Shown here one piece after another: positions 1-7,222 of a stretch of 25,408 nt of DNA. The translations under genes were made by a program, and so were the position numbers. The notes under the pieces were generated by a model. It worked only from the letters and a program-made list of their open reading frames with translations, was not told the origin of the DNA and made no database searches. The DNA comes from an uncultured Ruminococcus sp. (lineage in GTDB: Bacteria; Bacillota; Clostridia; Oscillospirales; Ruminococcaceae), in assembly GCA_937902395.1 (NCBI GenBank), contig CALGTV010000052.1:1-25408 (forward strand), in the 5' to 3' direction. The stretch's first letter is position 1, and each line of letters begins with the position of its first letter.

Positions 1-34
1 GTGCGCAGTCGGTTTTTGTTTTTTAAAAAAATTA

Positions 35-193
35 TTACTCTTTTCGCAGCCGCGCAACGGGTATCTGCAACGATTCTCTGTACTTTGCAACCGTGCGACG
101 TGCCATTGTGAATCCTTGCTCTTGAAGTTTCTCCATAAGCTCGCTATCGGTCAGCGGATTATTTTTATCTTCATTATCTATAACTCTAATTAG
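35..193 (-). pseudogene. rpoN: 3' remnant of rpoN (sigma-54), C-terminal RpoN box only
   Basis: The minus strand reads about 52 codons ending in a TAA at 35-37. The peptide runs LIRVIDNEDKNNPLTDSELM, then MEKLQEQGF and the motif ARRTVAKYRE, and ends IPVARLRKE. ARRTVAKYRE is the RpoN box, the helix-turn-helix that reads the -24 promoter element, and it sits very near the C-terminus in sigma-54 proteins, as here. The rest of the protein (core-binding and activator regions, normally about 400 residues) is missing: an in-frame TAA (194-196 on the plus strand) lies directly upstream, and the sequence beyond belongs to the GH3 gene on the other strand. With no start it cannot make a sigma factor. 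I see a deletion or rearrangement joint, or an assembly joint; the family call itself is firm. Confidence 0.85.
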
Positions 194-194
194 T

Positions 195-1370
195 TATTTA
201 ATGTATTTTACAATTGAAAATCCCGATGTAAAAATGCTTGAAGTTTATAATCGCAATAAAGAACTTGTTGAAAATCTTTTTGAATACATGGGACTTGAAA
301 TGGTGGTCAACAAGGTCGAGTGTTTACTCGGACCAGGTATGAATATACATCGTCACCCGCTAAATGGCAGAAATTTCGAGTATTTCTCTGAGGACCCGTA
401 TCTTACGGGCATACTTGCGGCGGCTGAACTCCGCGGACTTCACAAATCCGGAGTTACAGGCACTATAAAGCACTTCTGCGGCAATAACCAAGAGACAAAT
501 CGCCATTTTGTTGATACGGTTGCTTCTGAAAGGGCGTTGCGCGAAATATATCTCAAAGGCTTTGAAATTGCCGTTAAACAGGGAAAAGCCGACAGTATTA
601 TGACAACCTATGGCAAGCTCAACGGCGTATGGACTGCGGGAAATTATGACCTCAATACAATTATCCTCCGCGATGAATGGGGATTTGACGGTATAACAAT
701 GACGGATTGGTGGGCAAATATCAACCGACGTGGAAACGCTCCCGACAAAAAGGATTTTGCTGCAATGACGATTGCTCAGAATGACTTGTATATGGTATGT
801 CCTGACGGCGCAAAGAATAACGACAATACGCTGAAAAGCCTTAAAAGCGGCGATTTGAAACGCTGTGAAATACAGCGCAATGCAAAGAATATAATTTCGT
901 TTATTCTCGGAACAAATGCTTTCAGACGGTCTATCGGCGAATGTGATACCGTTGAGATAATCAACCGTCCCGATGACGATATGCCATCAGATGAGCCTGT
1001 TGTATTCTATGAAATTGACGAAAACTTCACTCTTGACCTGAACGGTGTGAAATCCGAAAAGGGTAAGAATTTCAGCTTTGCTCTGACAGTAAACAAGCCC
1101 GGCTGGTACAAGGTTACAGTTACAGCGTCATCAGAACAAAGTGAGCTTGCACAAATACCACTTACAATTTTCACCATGGGAACAGCAAATGCAATGTTCA
1201 CATGGAACGGTACCGGAGGTAAGCCTGTTTCGTTTACAAAAGAAATACCATTCTTCTCCCACTTCACTGCTGTGAGATTCTATTTTGCACAAAACGGGCT
1301 TGACTTTATAAGTATCAACTTTGAAAAAACAGAACGTGAGGGACGACCTGCTGAGGGAGGAGAAATGTAA
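195..1370 (+). pseudogene. 5'-truncated GH3 beta-glucosidase (barrel half of the reversed-domain type)
   Basis: The frame encodes the GH3 TIM-barrel with its hallmarks: LLGPGMNIHR, NGRNFEYFSEDP (about residue 55-66 from the ATG at 201), KHF at 90-92, NNQETNR, SERALREIY and the nucleophile motif MTDWW with Asp169. These enzymes release glucose from the non-reducing end of beta-glucosides. In the Ruminococcus albus and Butyrivibrio type, the alpha/beta sandwich domain comes before the barrel, so a whole protein would be about 700-900 residues and this is its C-terminal part, with a natural-looking end after a beta-rich tail (about 265-389). The ATG at 201 has no ribosome site, and the frame stays open leftward into the rpoN remnant, so I read it as a fragment missing its 5' half. 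The ribosome site of the next gene lies inside its last codons. Confidence 0.82.
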
Positions 1371-1720
1371 TGAATATTCAAATTTTCGGTACAAAAAAGT
1401 GCTTCGATACAAAAAAAGCGGAGCGATACTTCAAGGAACGCAATATAAAGGTTCAATTCATAGACATGAAAGAAAAAGGCATGAGCAGGGGAGAATTCAC
1501 CTCTATAATGCAGTCTGTGGGCGGAATTGACAATCTTATAAATGAAAACGCTAAGGATAAAAACACTCTTACGTTGATGAAATATCTCATGGAAAGCGAC
1601 CGCGAGGAAAAGCTGTTTGAAAATCAGCAGCTTATAAAAACTCCTATTGTGAGATGCGGAAAAAAATCGGCTGTGGGATATTGCCCAGAAATCTGGGAAA
1701 AATGGCTTGCAGAAAAATGA
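1370..1720 (+). CDS. ArsC/Spx-family thioredoxin-fold protein
   Basis: This 116-residue protein has the layout of the ArsC/Spx/YffB family: a beta strand IQIFGT, then KKCFDTKKAERYF with one cysteine (Cys11) at the start of helix 1, an all-alpha insert, and a TPIV segment (about residue 90) that supplies the cis-proline facing the cysteine. ArsC members reduce arsenate with glutaredoxin or thioredoxin, while Spx members bind RNA polymerase. No CxxC Spx switch is present, and there are no arsenic genes nearby, so the substrate is open. The start is the ATG that overlaps the stop of the GH3 fragment (TAATG), with GGGAGG at 1355-1360 about nine bases upstream, so translation was coupled to the GH3 gene. 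With the upstream gene truncated, its promoter may be lost. Confidence 0.78.
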   Translation: MNIQIFGTKKCFDTKKAERYFKERNIKVQFIDMKEKGMSRGEFTSIMQSVGGIDNLINENAKDKNTLTLMKYLMESDREEKLFENQQLIKTPIVRCGKKSAVGYCPEIWEKWLAEK

Positions 1721-1732
1721 TTTGTGCAGGTC

Positions 1733-1761
1733 TTGCAAAATGATAAAAAATATGTTATAAT
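1733..1761 (+). promoter_or_regulatory. Promoter of the SPFH gene
   Basis: TTGCAA at 1733-1738 and TATAAT at 1756-1761 are 17 bp apart, a good match to the housekeeping sigma consensus. It lies just past the stop of the ArsC-like gene and about 70 bp before the SPFH start codon. Confidence 0.75.
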
Positions 1762-1831
1762 AGTTATACTGGCTTTTGTCAGTAAATGATATAGGTTTTC
1801 AACATAGGTTGAAACGAAAGGAGTATTTATT

Positions 1832-3202
1832 ATGGGACTTATTAAAGCAGTATTTACAGGTGTGGGTTCAACTCTTGCAGATACATGGAAGGAATATTTC
1901 TGCTGTGAATCAATGCCTGCTGATGTCCTCTGCATGAAAGGCGTCAGAAAAACAGGCAAGAAATCTTCCAACACAAAGGGAAACGATAATATCATCACTA
2001 ACGGAAGTGTTATCGTAGTACACGAGGGACAGTGCATGATTATTGTTGACCAGGGACAGATTGTGGAAATCTGTGCTGAAGCAGGTGAGTACACATATGA
2101 TATGTCAACTGAACCCAGTATCTTTGACGGCGGTTTTTCAAGCATCAAGGAAACTTTCAAGATTATGGGCAAGCGTATCTCTTTCGGTGGTGACGCGGCT
2201 CATGACCAGAGAATATATTACTTCAACATGAAGGAAATCACTGATAATAAATTCGGTACACCTACTCCCGTGCCTTTCAGAGTGAATTATAAGGATATCG
2301 GAAGAAGTTTTACTGTGGGACTTCGCTGCAATGGTATATATTCTTACAGAATTTCTGACCCTATACTTTTTTATACAAATGTATGCGGAAACGTTTCAAC
2401 TGCATTTACAAGAGATATGCTTGATAATACGCTCCACAGCGAGTTTATGGCTCAGCTTCAGCCTGCCTTTTCACAGCTTTCTGATACTCTGACATACGAC
2501 CAGCTTCCTCAGAATAACCTTGCGATTACAAACACAATGAAAGAAATTTTCAGAAAAGAATGGGTTGAAAATCGTGGTATCGAGGTTGCAAGCGTAGCTA
2601 TCAGGTCTGTATCAATCTCTAAGGAGGACGAGGACCGTATCAAGAAGTATGAGGATATTGCATGGAATACAAATCCGCTCAATGCAGCTGCAAAAGCTGT
2701 TGAGGCTCAGAACGATGCGATTGTTGCCGCTGCAAAGAATTCAGGCGGTGCAGCTATGGGTCTGTATGGCATGAATATGGCTCAGCAGATTGGCGGAATG
2801 AACGCTCAGAGCCTTTATAATATGGCAGGACAGCAGTCTGCGGCTTCTGCTGGCGGTTGGACTTGCTCATGTGGCAGAACAAATACAGGAAGATTCTGTG
2901 CTGACTGCGGTAGTGCAAAGCCTGCTTCTGCAGGTTCATGGAGATGTTCCTGCGGAAACGAGAATACAGGTAAATTCTGTGCAAACTGTGGTAGTCCAAA
3001 GCCTACTGAAATTGGCTGGACTTGTTCCTGCGGTTCTGTAAACAAGGGCAGATTCTGTGCAAACTGCGGAAGTCCGAAGCCAGCTGGTGCCCTTCTGTAT
3101 AAGTGCGATAAGTGTGGCTGGGAGCCTGCTGACCCTAAGAATCCGCCTAAGTTCTGCGCTGACTGCGGTGATCCATTTGGTGATGAGGATATCGTGAAAT
3201 AA
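1832..3202 (+). CDS. SPFH/Band-7 protein with four C-terminal zinc ribbons (YdjI-like)
   Basis: The 456-residue product has an N-terminal region rich in beta strands (about 60-290) of the SPFH type seen in Bacillus subtilis YdjI and 'virion core protein' relatives, with TNGSVIVVHEGQCMIIVDQG near the start and a helical segment NPLNAAAKAVEAQNDAIVAAA. An Ala/Gly/Met-rich linker leads to four zinc ribbons: three near-identical CxCG...FCxxCG units at 345-360, 372-387 and 398-413, and a fourth CxxCGWEP...FCADCG at 425-446. It has no signal peptide or clear membrane span. YdjI works with a PspA-type membrane-stress system in B. subtilis; no PspA gene is in this window. Start ATG 1832 has AAAGGAG about eight bases upstream. 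It has its own promoter and terminator and so is monocistronic. Function at membranes is inferred from the family. Confidence 0.85.
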   Translation: MGLIKAVFTGVGSTLADTWKEYFCCESMPADVLCMKGVRKTGKKSSNTKGNDNIITNGSVIVVHEGQCMIIVDQGQIVEICAEAGEYTYDMSTEPSIFDGGFSSIKETFKIMGKRISFGGDAAHDQRIYYFNMKEITDNKFGTPTPVPFRVNYKDIGRSFTVGLRCNGIYSYRISDPILFYTNVCGNVSTAFTRDMLDNTLHSEFMAQLQPAFSQLSDTLTYDQLPQNNLAITNTMKEIFRKEWVENRGIEVASVAIRSVSISKEDEDRIKKYEDIAWNTNPLNAAAKAVEAQNDAIVAAAKNSGGAAMGLYGMNMAQQIGGMNAQSLYNMAGQQSAASAGGWTCSCGRTNTGRFCADCGSAKPASAGSWRCSCGNENTGKFCANCGSPKPTEIGWTCSCGSVNKGRFCANCGSPKPAGALLYKCDKCGWEPADPKNPPKFCADCGDPFGDEDIVK

Positions 3203-3214
3203 TTAAAATAGTAA

Positions 3215-3249
3215 AAAAATGCAAGCGACAAAAAAATGCTTGCATTTTT
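3215..3249 (+). terminator. Intrinsic terminator after the SPFH gene
   Basis: A 12-bp stem, AAAAATGCAAGC at 3215-3226 pairing with 3238-3249, encloses an 11-base loop and runs into a T tract (to 3252). It starts 13 bases after the stop codon. Confidence 0.9.
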
Positions 3250-3295
3250 TTTGCTATTGTGATATAATATTAACGTATATTATTTTTAATCAGTA

Positions 3296-3323
3296 TTGTG
3301 ATTATTATATGTAATAATATAAT
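3296..3323 (+). promoter_or_regulatory. Probable glmS promoter
   Basis: TTGTGA at 3296-3301 and TATAAT at 3318-3323 are 16 bp apart, about 80 bp before the glmS ATG. A second TATAAT lies at about 3263-3268 with a poorer -35. The leader between promoter and gene does not show a glmS ribozyme core. Confidence 0.6.
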
Positions 3324-3363
3324 GGCTGAATATTGCATTAAACTGCGGTATTGCCTTAAATTT

Positions 3364-3383
3364 CCGACATTGTGATTTGTCGG
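3364..3383 (+). promoter_or_regulatory. Small hairpin in the glmS leader, just before the ribosome site
   Basis: CCGACA at 3364-3369 pairs with TGTCGG at 3378-3383 around an eight-base loop. It ends eight bases before GGAGG (3392-3396), the glmS ribosome site. It could affect translation or mRNA stability, but it is too short to call a known riboswitch. Confidence 0.35.
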
Positions 3384-3402
3384 CTAAAAACGGAGGTTTA
3401 TT

Positions 3403-5241
3403 ATGTGCGGAATAGTTGGATTTACAGGCGACCACCAGGCTGCCCCTATTCTTCTTGACGGTCTTTCAAAACTGGAGTACAGAGGTTATGACTCAGCAGG
3501 TATTGCAGTACGCGACGGCTCAGAGGATGTAACAGTTATCAAGGCAAAGGGCAAGCTTGAGGTTCTCAAGAAAATGACAAACGACGGCGAAGCTGTAAGC
3601 GGAAGCTGTGGTATTGGTCATACACGCTGGGCTACACACGGCGAGCCCTCAACTCTTAACGCTCATCCCCATTCAAGTGATGATAATAACGTTGTGGCTG
3701 TACATAATGGTATTATTGAGAATTATCAGGAACTGAGAGAAAAGCTCACAAAAAGCGGTTATACTTTCAATTCTCAGACTGACACAGAGGTTGCAGTAAA
3801 GCTTATTGACTACTACTTCAAGAAGTACGGTCAGGGCCCTGTTGATTCTATTGCAAGGGCAATGATTCGTATTAGAGGTTCATATGCTCTCTGCGTAATG
3901 TTCAGCGATTTCCCGGGTGAAATCTACACAGCACGTAAGGACAGCCCCATGATTATCGGTATCACAGGCGGTGAGACATACGTAGCATCTGACGTTCCCG
4001 CAGTTCTGAAGTATACAAGAAATGTATACTACATCGGAAATATGGAAATTGCAAAGCTTACAAAGGGTAATGCAGTGTTCTACAATATCGACCGTGAGGA
4101 AATCGAAAAGGAACTCGTTGAAATCAAATGGGATGCTGAGGCTGCTGAAAAGGGCGGTTATGAGCACTTTATGCTTAAGGAAATCCACGAGCAGCCAAAG
4201 GTTATTAAGGATACTATCAACTCTGTTGTAAAGGACGGCAAAATCGACTTTGGCGAGCACGGTCTTACAGATGAGGAAATGCAGAATATTCAGCAGATTT
4301 ATATTGTAGCCTGCGGTTCTGCATACCATGTAGGTATGGCTGTACAGTACGTTATTGAGGAATTTTCTTCAATTTCTGTAAGAGTTGAGCTTGCTTCCGA
4401 ATTCCGTTACAGAAAGATGAAGCTTGAAAAGAACAGCCTTGTTATCATCATTAGTCAGTCAGGTGAAACTGCCGACAGCCTTGCAGCCCTCAGAATGTCT
4501 AAGGATGCAGGAGTTAAGACATTTGGTATTGTAAATGTTGTAGGTTCATCTATCGCAAGAGAGGCTGACAGCGTATTTTATACCCTTGCAGGTCCTGAAA
4601 TTTCAGTTGCAACAACAAAGGCATACAGCACACAGCTTATTGCTGGATATCTTCTTGCAATGCAATTTGCTCTTGCAAGAGGTGAAATGGAGCAGTCAGT
4701 ATACGACGAGCTTCTTGCTGAGCTGAACACAATTCCTGAAAAGATTGAGAAGATACTCGAAGATAAGGAGAGAATCCAGTGGTATGCAAACAAGCTTGCA
4801 GGCTGCAAGGACGCATTCTTTATCGGCAGAGGTATTGACTACGCAATCGGTCTTGAGGGAAGTCTTAAAATGAAGGAAATCAGCTATATTCATTCTGAGG
4901 CATACGCTGCAGGTGAGCTGAAACACGGACCAATCAGCCTTATTGAAGATAAGATTCCTGTAATTGGAATCCTTACACAGCCTGACCTTTACGAAAAGAC
5001 AGTAAGCAATATGGTCGAGGTAAAGAGCCGTGGTGCATCACTTATGGGACTTACAACATACGGAAATTACAGCATGGAGGACCTTGCCGATTTCACAGTG
5101 TATATTCCTCAAACAGATCCTCATTTCGCAGGAAGTCTCTCTGTTGTACCTCTCCAGCTTCTCGGATATTATGTATCAGTAGCAAAGGGCTATGACGTAG
5201 ATAAGCCGAGAAATCTTGCAAAGAGCGTAACAGTTGAATAA
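3403..5241 (+). CDS. glmS: Glutamine--fructose-6-phosphate aminotransferase (isomerizing)
   Basis: GlmS makes glucosamine-6-phosphate from fructose-6-phosphate and glutamine, the first step toward UDP-GlcNAc for peptidoglycan; it is cytosolic. The 612-residue length is normal. Met is followed by Cys2 (MCGIVGF), the nucleophile of class II amidotransferases, then YRGYDSAGIAV and GIGHTRWATHG. Two SIS domains follow, with CGSAYHVG and SQSGETADSL in the first and GRGIDYAIGLEGSLKMKEISYIHSEAYAAGELKHGP in the second (given as separate blocks of the conserved core), and the C-terminus DKPRNLAKSVTVE is the conserved family end. GGAGG lies six bases before the ATG. It is flanked by its own promoter and terminator. 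The leader lacks a recognisable glmS ribozyme, so control by glucosamine-6-phosphate self-cleavage is not supported here. Confidence 0.97.
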   Translation: MCGIVGFTGDHQAAPILLDGLSKLEYRGYDSAGIAVRDGSEDVTVIKAKGKLEVLKKMTNDGEAVSGSCGIGHTRWATHGEPSTLNAHPHSSDDNNVVAVHNGIIENYQELREKLTKSGYTFNSQTDTEVAVKLIDYYFKKYGQGPVDSIARAMIRIRGSYALCVMFSDFPGEIYTARKDSPMIIGITGGETYVASDVPAVLKYTRNVYYIGNMEIAKLTKGNAVFYNIDREEIEKELVEIKWDAEAAEKGGYEHFMLKEIHEQPKVIKDTINSVVKDGKIDFGEHGLTDEEMQNIQQIYIVACGSAYHVGMAVQYVIEEFSSISVRVELASEFRYRKMKLEKNSLVIIISQSGETADSLAALRMSKDAGVKTFGIVNVVGSSIAREADSVFYTLAGPEISVATTKAYSTQLIAGYLLAMQFALARGEMEQSVYDELLAELNTIPEKIEKILEDKERIQWYANKLAGCKDAFFIGRGIDYAIGLEGSLKMKEISYIHSEAYAAGELKHGPISLIEDKIPVIGILTQPDLYEKTVSNMVEVKSRGASLMGLTTYGNYSMEDLADFTVYIPQTDPHFAGSLSVVPLQLLGYYVSVAKGYDVDKPRNLAKSVTVE

Positions 5242-5609
5242 TTCAGAATTAAGAATGAAGAATTTGAATTCGGGCGGATATTTTTTGCTCGATTCAGTTT
5301 GTAGAAATAGTCAACTTAGTTTATAAATAAGGGGACGCTCTCACTTGCAGAGCGTCCCCTCTTTTCAATTCAATCGCAGTCAAATCCAAGTGCGATATAC
5401 CCTCACGTTCAAACAGTATCCTGCCTCACGTTCGGGCAACCCCTTGCAGAGCGCTTGAACGCTATGTGGGACGCTGTCCCACACCTTGCCAGAGACTCCG
5501 TCTCTGGACTCTGCTAAAGGGCTTCGCCCTTTAGAATCCCAACCTTTGTGTCTTTTACATTTATTCGCCCAATTATTTAATTAATTCTTAATTCATAATT
5601 CTTAATTAA
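5240..5609. repeat. MITE-like, hairpin-rich intergenic repeat
   Basis: No gene is visible between glmS and the PH-domain gene (about 445 bp). The stretch has imperfect terminal inverted repeats: the left end (5246-5280) carries GAATTAAGAA and AATTCGGGCGGATA, and the right end (5562-5600) carries their complements, TATTCGCCCAATT and TTCTTAATTC. Inside are the GGGGACGCTCT hairpin (5331-5359), TGTGGGAC-GCT-GTCCCACA (5465-5483), CCAGAGAC-TCC-GTCTCTGG (5489-5507) and CTAAAGGG-CTTCG-CCCTTTAG (5514-5534), plus CCTCACGTTC twice (5401-5410, 5424-5433) and CGTTCAA/TTGAACG (5406-5412, 5455-5461). All four stems are perfect. This architecture fits a small non-coding element moved in trans. I see no transposase and no clear target-site duplication. 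Confidence 0.6.
5331..5365 (+). terminator. Terminator downstream of glmS
   Basis: A perfect 11-bp stem, GGGGACGCTCT at 5331-5341 pairing with 5349-5359, encloses a seven-base loop and is followed by TCTTTTC. It is about 90 bp after the glmS stop and inside the repeat-rich region, so it may belong to the repeat rather than to glmS. Confidence 0.7.
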
Positions 5610-5616
5610 ATAGCTG

Positions 5617-5645
5617 TTGACTTATTTCTGATTTTGTGGTAAAAT
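5617..5645 (+). promoter_or_regulatory. Promoter of the PH-domain/FkbM operon
   Basis: TTGACT at 5617-5622 and TAAAAT at 5640-5645 are 17 bp apart, a few bases outside the right end of the MITE-like repeat and about 43 bp before the next start codon. Confidence 0.7.
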
Positions 5646-5687
5646 AGTATAAAGAAAGTTATTTCCAAAGCCGAAAGGAGAATTGTT

Positions 5688-6098
5688 ATGGCTAAAGAAG
5701 AAATAAATTACGTATGGACCGATAAAAAACGTACACTTTTTGGTTTGCCCCTTTCATTTACAAGATATTACCTTACACCCACAAAATTTATAACCCGTGC
5801 AGGTCTTTTCAATGTCGAAGAGGATGAAATTGACCTTTACAAGATTATTGATAAAAGTGTTCAGCGTCCGTTTTTCCAGAGATTATTCGGCTGCGGAACA
5901 ATTGTGATACACAGTAAAGATGCCGATACTCCCACAAAGGAAGTAAAAAGCATCAAGGCTGTACGTCAGGTTTCAAATCTTATTGACAAGCATATGAACA
6001 ATATGCGTGACAGATATGGAATCCGCGGACGTGATATGGTCGGAGTTATTCCCGGTGATATTGCTGATGATGTTTCGGTAGATTCTGACCTTTTCTGA
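5688..6098 (+). CDS. Small bacterial PH-domain (DUF304-like) protein
   Basis: The 136-residue product starts YVWTDKKRTLFGLPLSFTRYYLTPTKFITRAGLFNVEEDEIDLYKI, shown here only to mark the strand pattern: alternating beta strands typical of bacterial PH (bPH_2) domains, with the usual DLYKIIDKSVQRPFFQRLFG and GTIVIHSKD blocks at about 48-80. A helix (about 90-115) closes the domain, and an acidic tail follows. There is no membrane span, unlike the longer YdbS/YdbT proteins, so it is likely cytosolic. Start ATG 5688 has AAGGAG at 5675-5680. The FkbM gene follows after 24 bases and is probably cotranscribed. The molecular role is unknown. Confidence 0.7.
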   Translation: MAKEEINYVWTDKKRTLFGLPLSFTRYYLTPTKFITRAGLFNVEEDEIDLYKIIDKSVQRPFFQRLFGCGTIVIHSKDADTPTKEVKSIKAVRQVSNLIDKHMNNMRDRYGIRGRDMVGVIPGDIADDVSVDSDLF

Positions 6099-6122
6099 TA
6101 AAAAATAATTTCGGAGTAGTAT

Positions 6123-7187
6123 ATGATTTCCTTTATTAAAGAAAAAGAAACCGCATGGGATAAGCTCAAAGCGGAAAAAAGACCGATATATATATACGGC
6201 ATGGGTGACGGTGCCCTGAAAATAATGGCTGTATTCCGCAAGTGCGGTATTCAGCTTAAAGGCATTTTTGCCAGTGATGACTTTGTAAGAGGTCATTCCT
6301 TTGAGGGCTATAAAGTAATGAAGCTTTCTGAGGTGGAGGAACTTGAAAAAGATTTCGTAGTAGTCCTCGCATTTGCGGCAGGCTATCAGTCAATAGTTGA
6401 CAGAATCCACGAAATCGCAGAAAAGCATACCCTTTATGTACCCGATGTTCCCGTAACAGGCGGCGGACTGTTCACATATGATTACTGTGTGCAGAATGCG
6501 GAAAAGCTTCAGGAGGTTTACGACAGCCTTGCTGACGACTTCTCACGCAAGGTATATGCAAATATCATCAATTTCAAAATCAGCGGAGATATTAAATATC
6601 TTGACGCTGTTACAACTCCGAAAGCCGAGATATACCGTGATATCATAAAGCCTCACATGGGTGAGACATACGTGGATTTAGGCGCATACAACGGCGATAC
6701 AATCCGTGAAGTTTTGGAATTTACACACGGAAGATATACAGGTATCTATGCAGTAGAACCTGATAAGAAGAATTATAAGAAGCTTATGAAGTTTGTAGAC
6801 GGAATGAAGTATGTGTATACTTATAATTCAGCGGCATGGTGCGTTGATACGGAACTTCCGTTTGCGGCAAAGGCAGGCAGACAGTCCGCAATCTCAGCTG
6901 ATTCAGAAAATCTGATTTCAGCCCGTTCCGTTGACAGCATACTCGGACGCAAGGCGGCTACTATTATAAAAATGGACGTTGAGGGCTTTGAGCGTGAGGC
7001 AATATGGGGCGCGGCACAGACAATAGCACGCTATTCCCCGAAGCTTATGATATCCCTCTATCACAGAAACAAGGATATATTTGAGCTGCCCTTGCTTATA
7101 AAGATGCTCAACCCAAATTATAAGCTGTATATTCGTCATCAGCTTTATATTCCCGCATGGGAAACAAATTTATATGCAACATTATAA
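6123..7187 (+). CDS. FkbM-family SAM-dependent methyltransferase with N-terminal Rossmann-like region
   Basis: In this 354-residue protein the C-terminal half is an FkbM methyltransferase: ETYVDLGAYNGDT at 181-193 is the SAM-binding motif I, YAVEPDKKNYKKL (209-221) supplies the acidic ribose-binding residue, and IIKMDVEGFE (281-290) is the FkbM signature. The N-terminal 110 residues hold IYIYGMGDGALKI (22-34) and a following strand KGIFASDD, resembling the nucleotide-binding half often found before sugar-acting transferases. FkbM enzymes O-methylate sugars, antibiotics or surface glycans; the substrate cannot be read here. GGAG at 6113-6116 sits six bases before the ATG. It is 24 bases after the PH-domain gene, with a terminator directly after. 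Confidence 0.82.
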   Translation: MISFIKEKETAWDKLKAEKRPIYIYGMGDGALKIMAVFRKCGIQLKGIFASDDFVRGHSFEGYKVMKLSEVEELEKDFVVVLAFAAGYQSIVDRIHEIAEKHTLYVPDVPVTGGGLFTYDYCVQNAEKLQEVYDSLADDFSRKVYANIINFKISGDIKYLDAVTTPKAEIYRDIIKPHMGETYVDLGAYNGDTIREVLEFTHGRYTGIYAVEPDKKNYKKLMKFVDGMKYVYTYNSAAWCVDTELPFAAKAGRQSAISADSENLISARSVDSILGRKAATIIKMDVEGFEREAIWGAAQTIARYSPKLMISLYHRNKDIFELPLLIKMLNPNYKLYIRHQLYIPAWETNLYATL

Positions 7188-7190
7188 TGA

Positions 7191-7218
7191 AAAAATGCAC
7201 CCGTTGAGGTGCATTTTT
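7191..7218. terminator. Bidirectional terminator between FkbM and ABC permease genes
   Basis: AAAAATGCACC at 7191-7201 pairs perfectly with 7208-7218 around a six-base loop. The stem has A and T tracts on both flanks and lies between two convergent stop codons. Confidence 0.88.
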
Positions 7219-7222
7219 ATGC

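Noticed and set aside
1..34. Terminator at the left edge
   Set aside because: A T-rich run after GTGCGCAGTCGG might be half of a stem, but the other arm would lie outside the window.
2815..3231. A 138-codon antisense frame across the zinc ribbon repeats
   Set aside because: Its apparent repeats (GLPQFAQNLP) are only the reverse reading of the CxCG ribbons; it has no start signals.
3324..3402. glmS ribozyme
   Set aside because: The leader is too short and lacks the conserved core; only a simple hairpin is present.
5331..5534. CRISPR array or tandem repeat in the glmS downstream region
   Set aside because: The hairpins differ in sequence and are unevenly spaced; there are no equal repeats with unique spacers.
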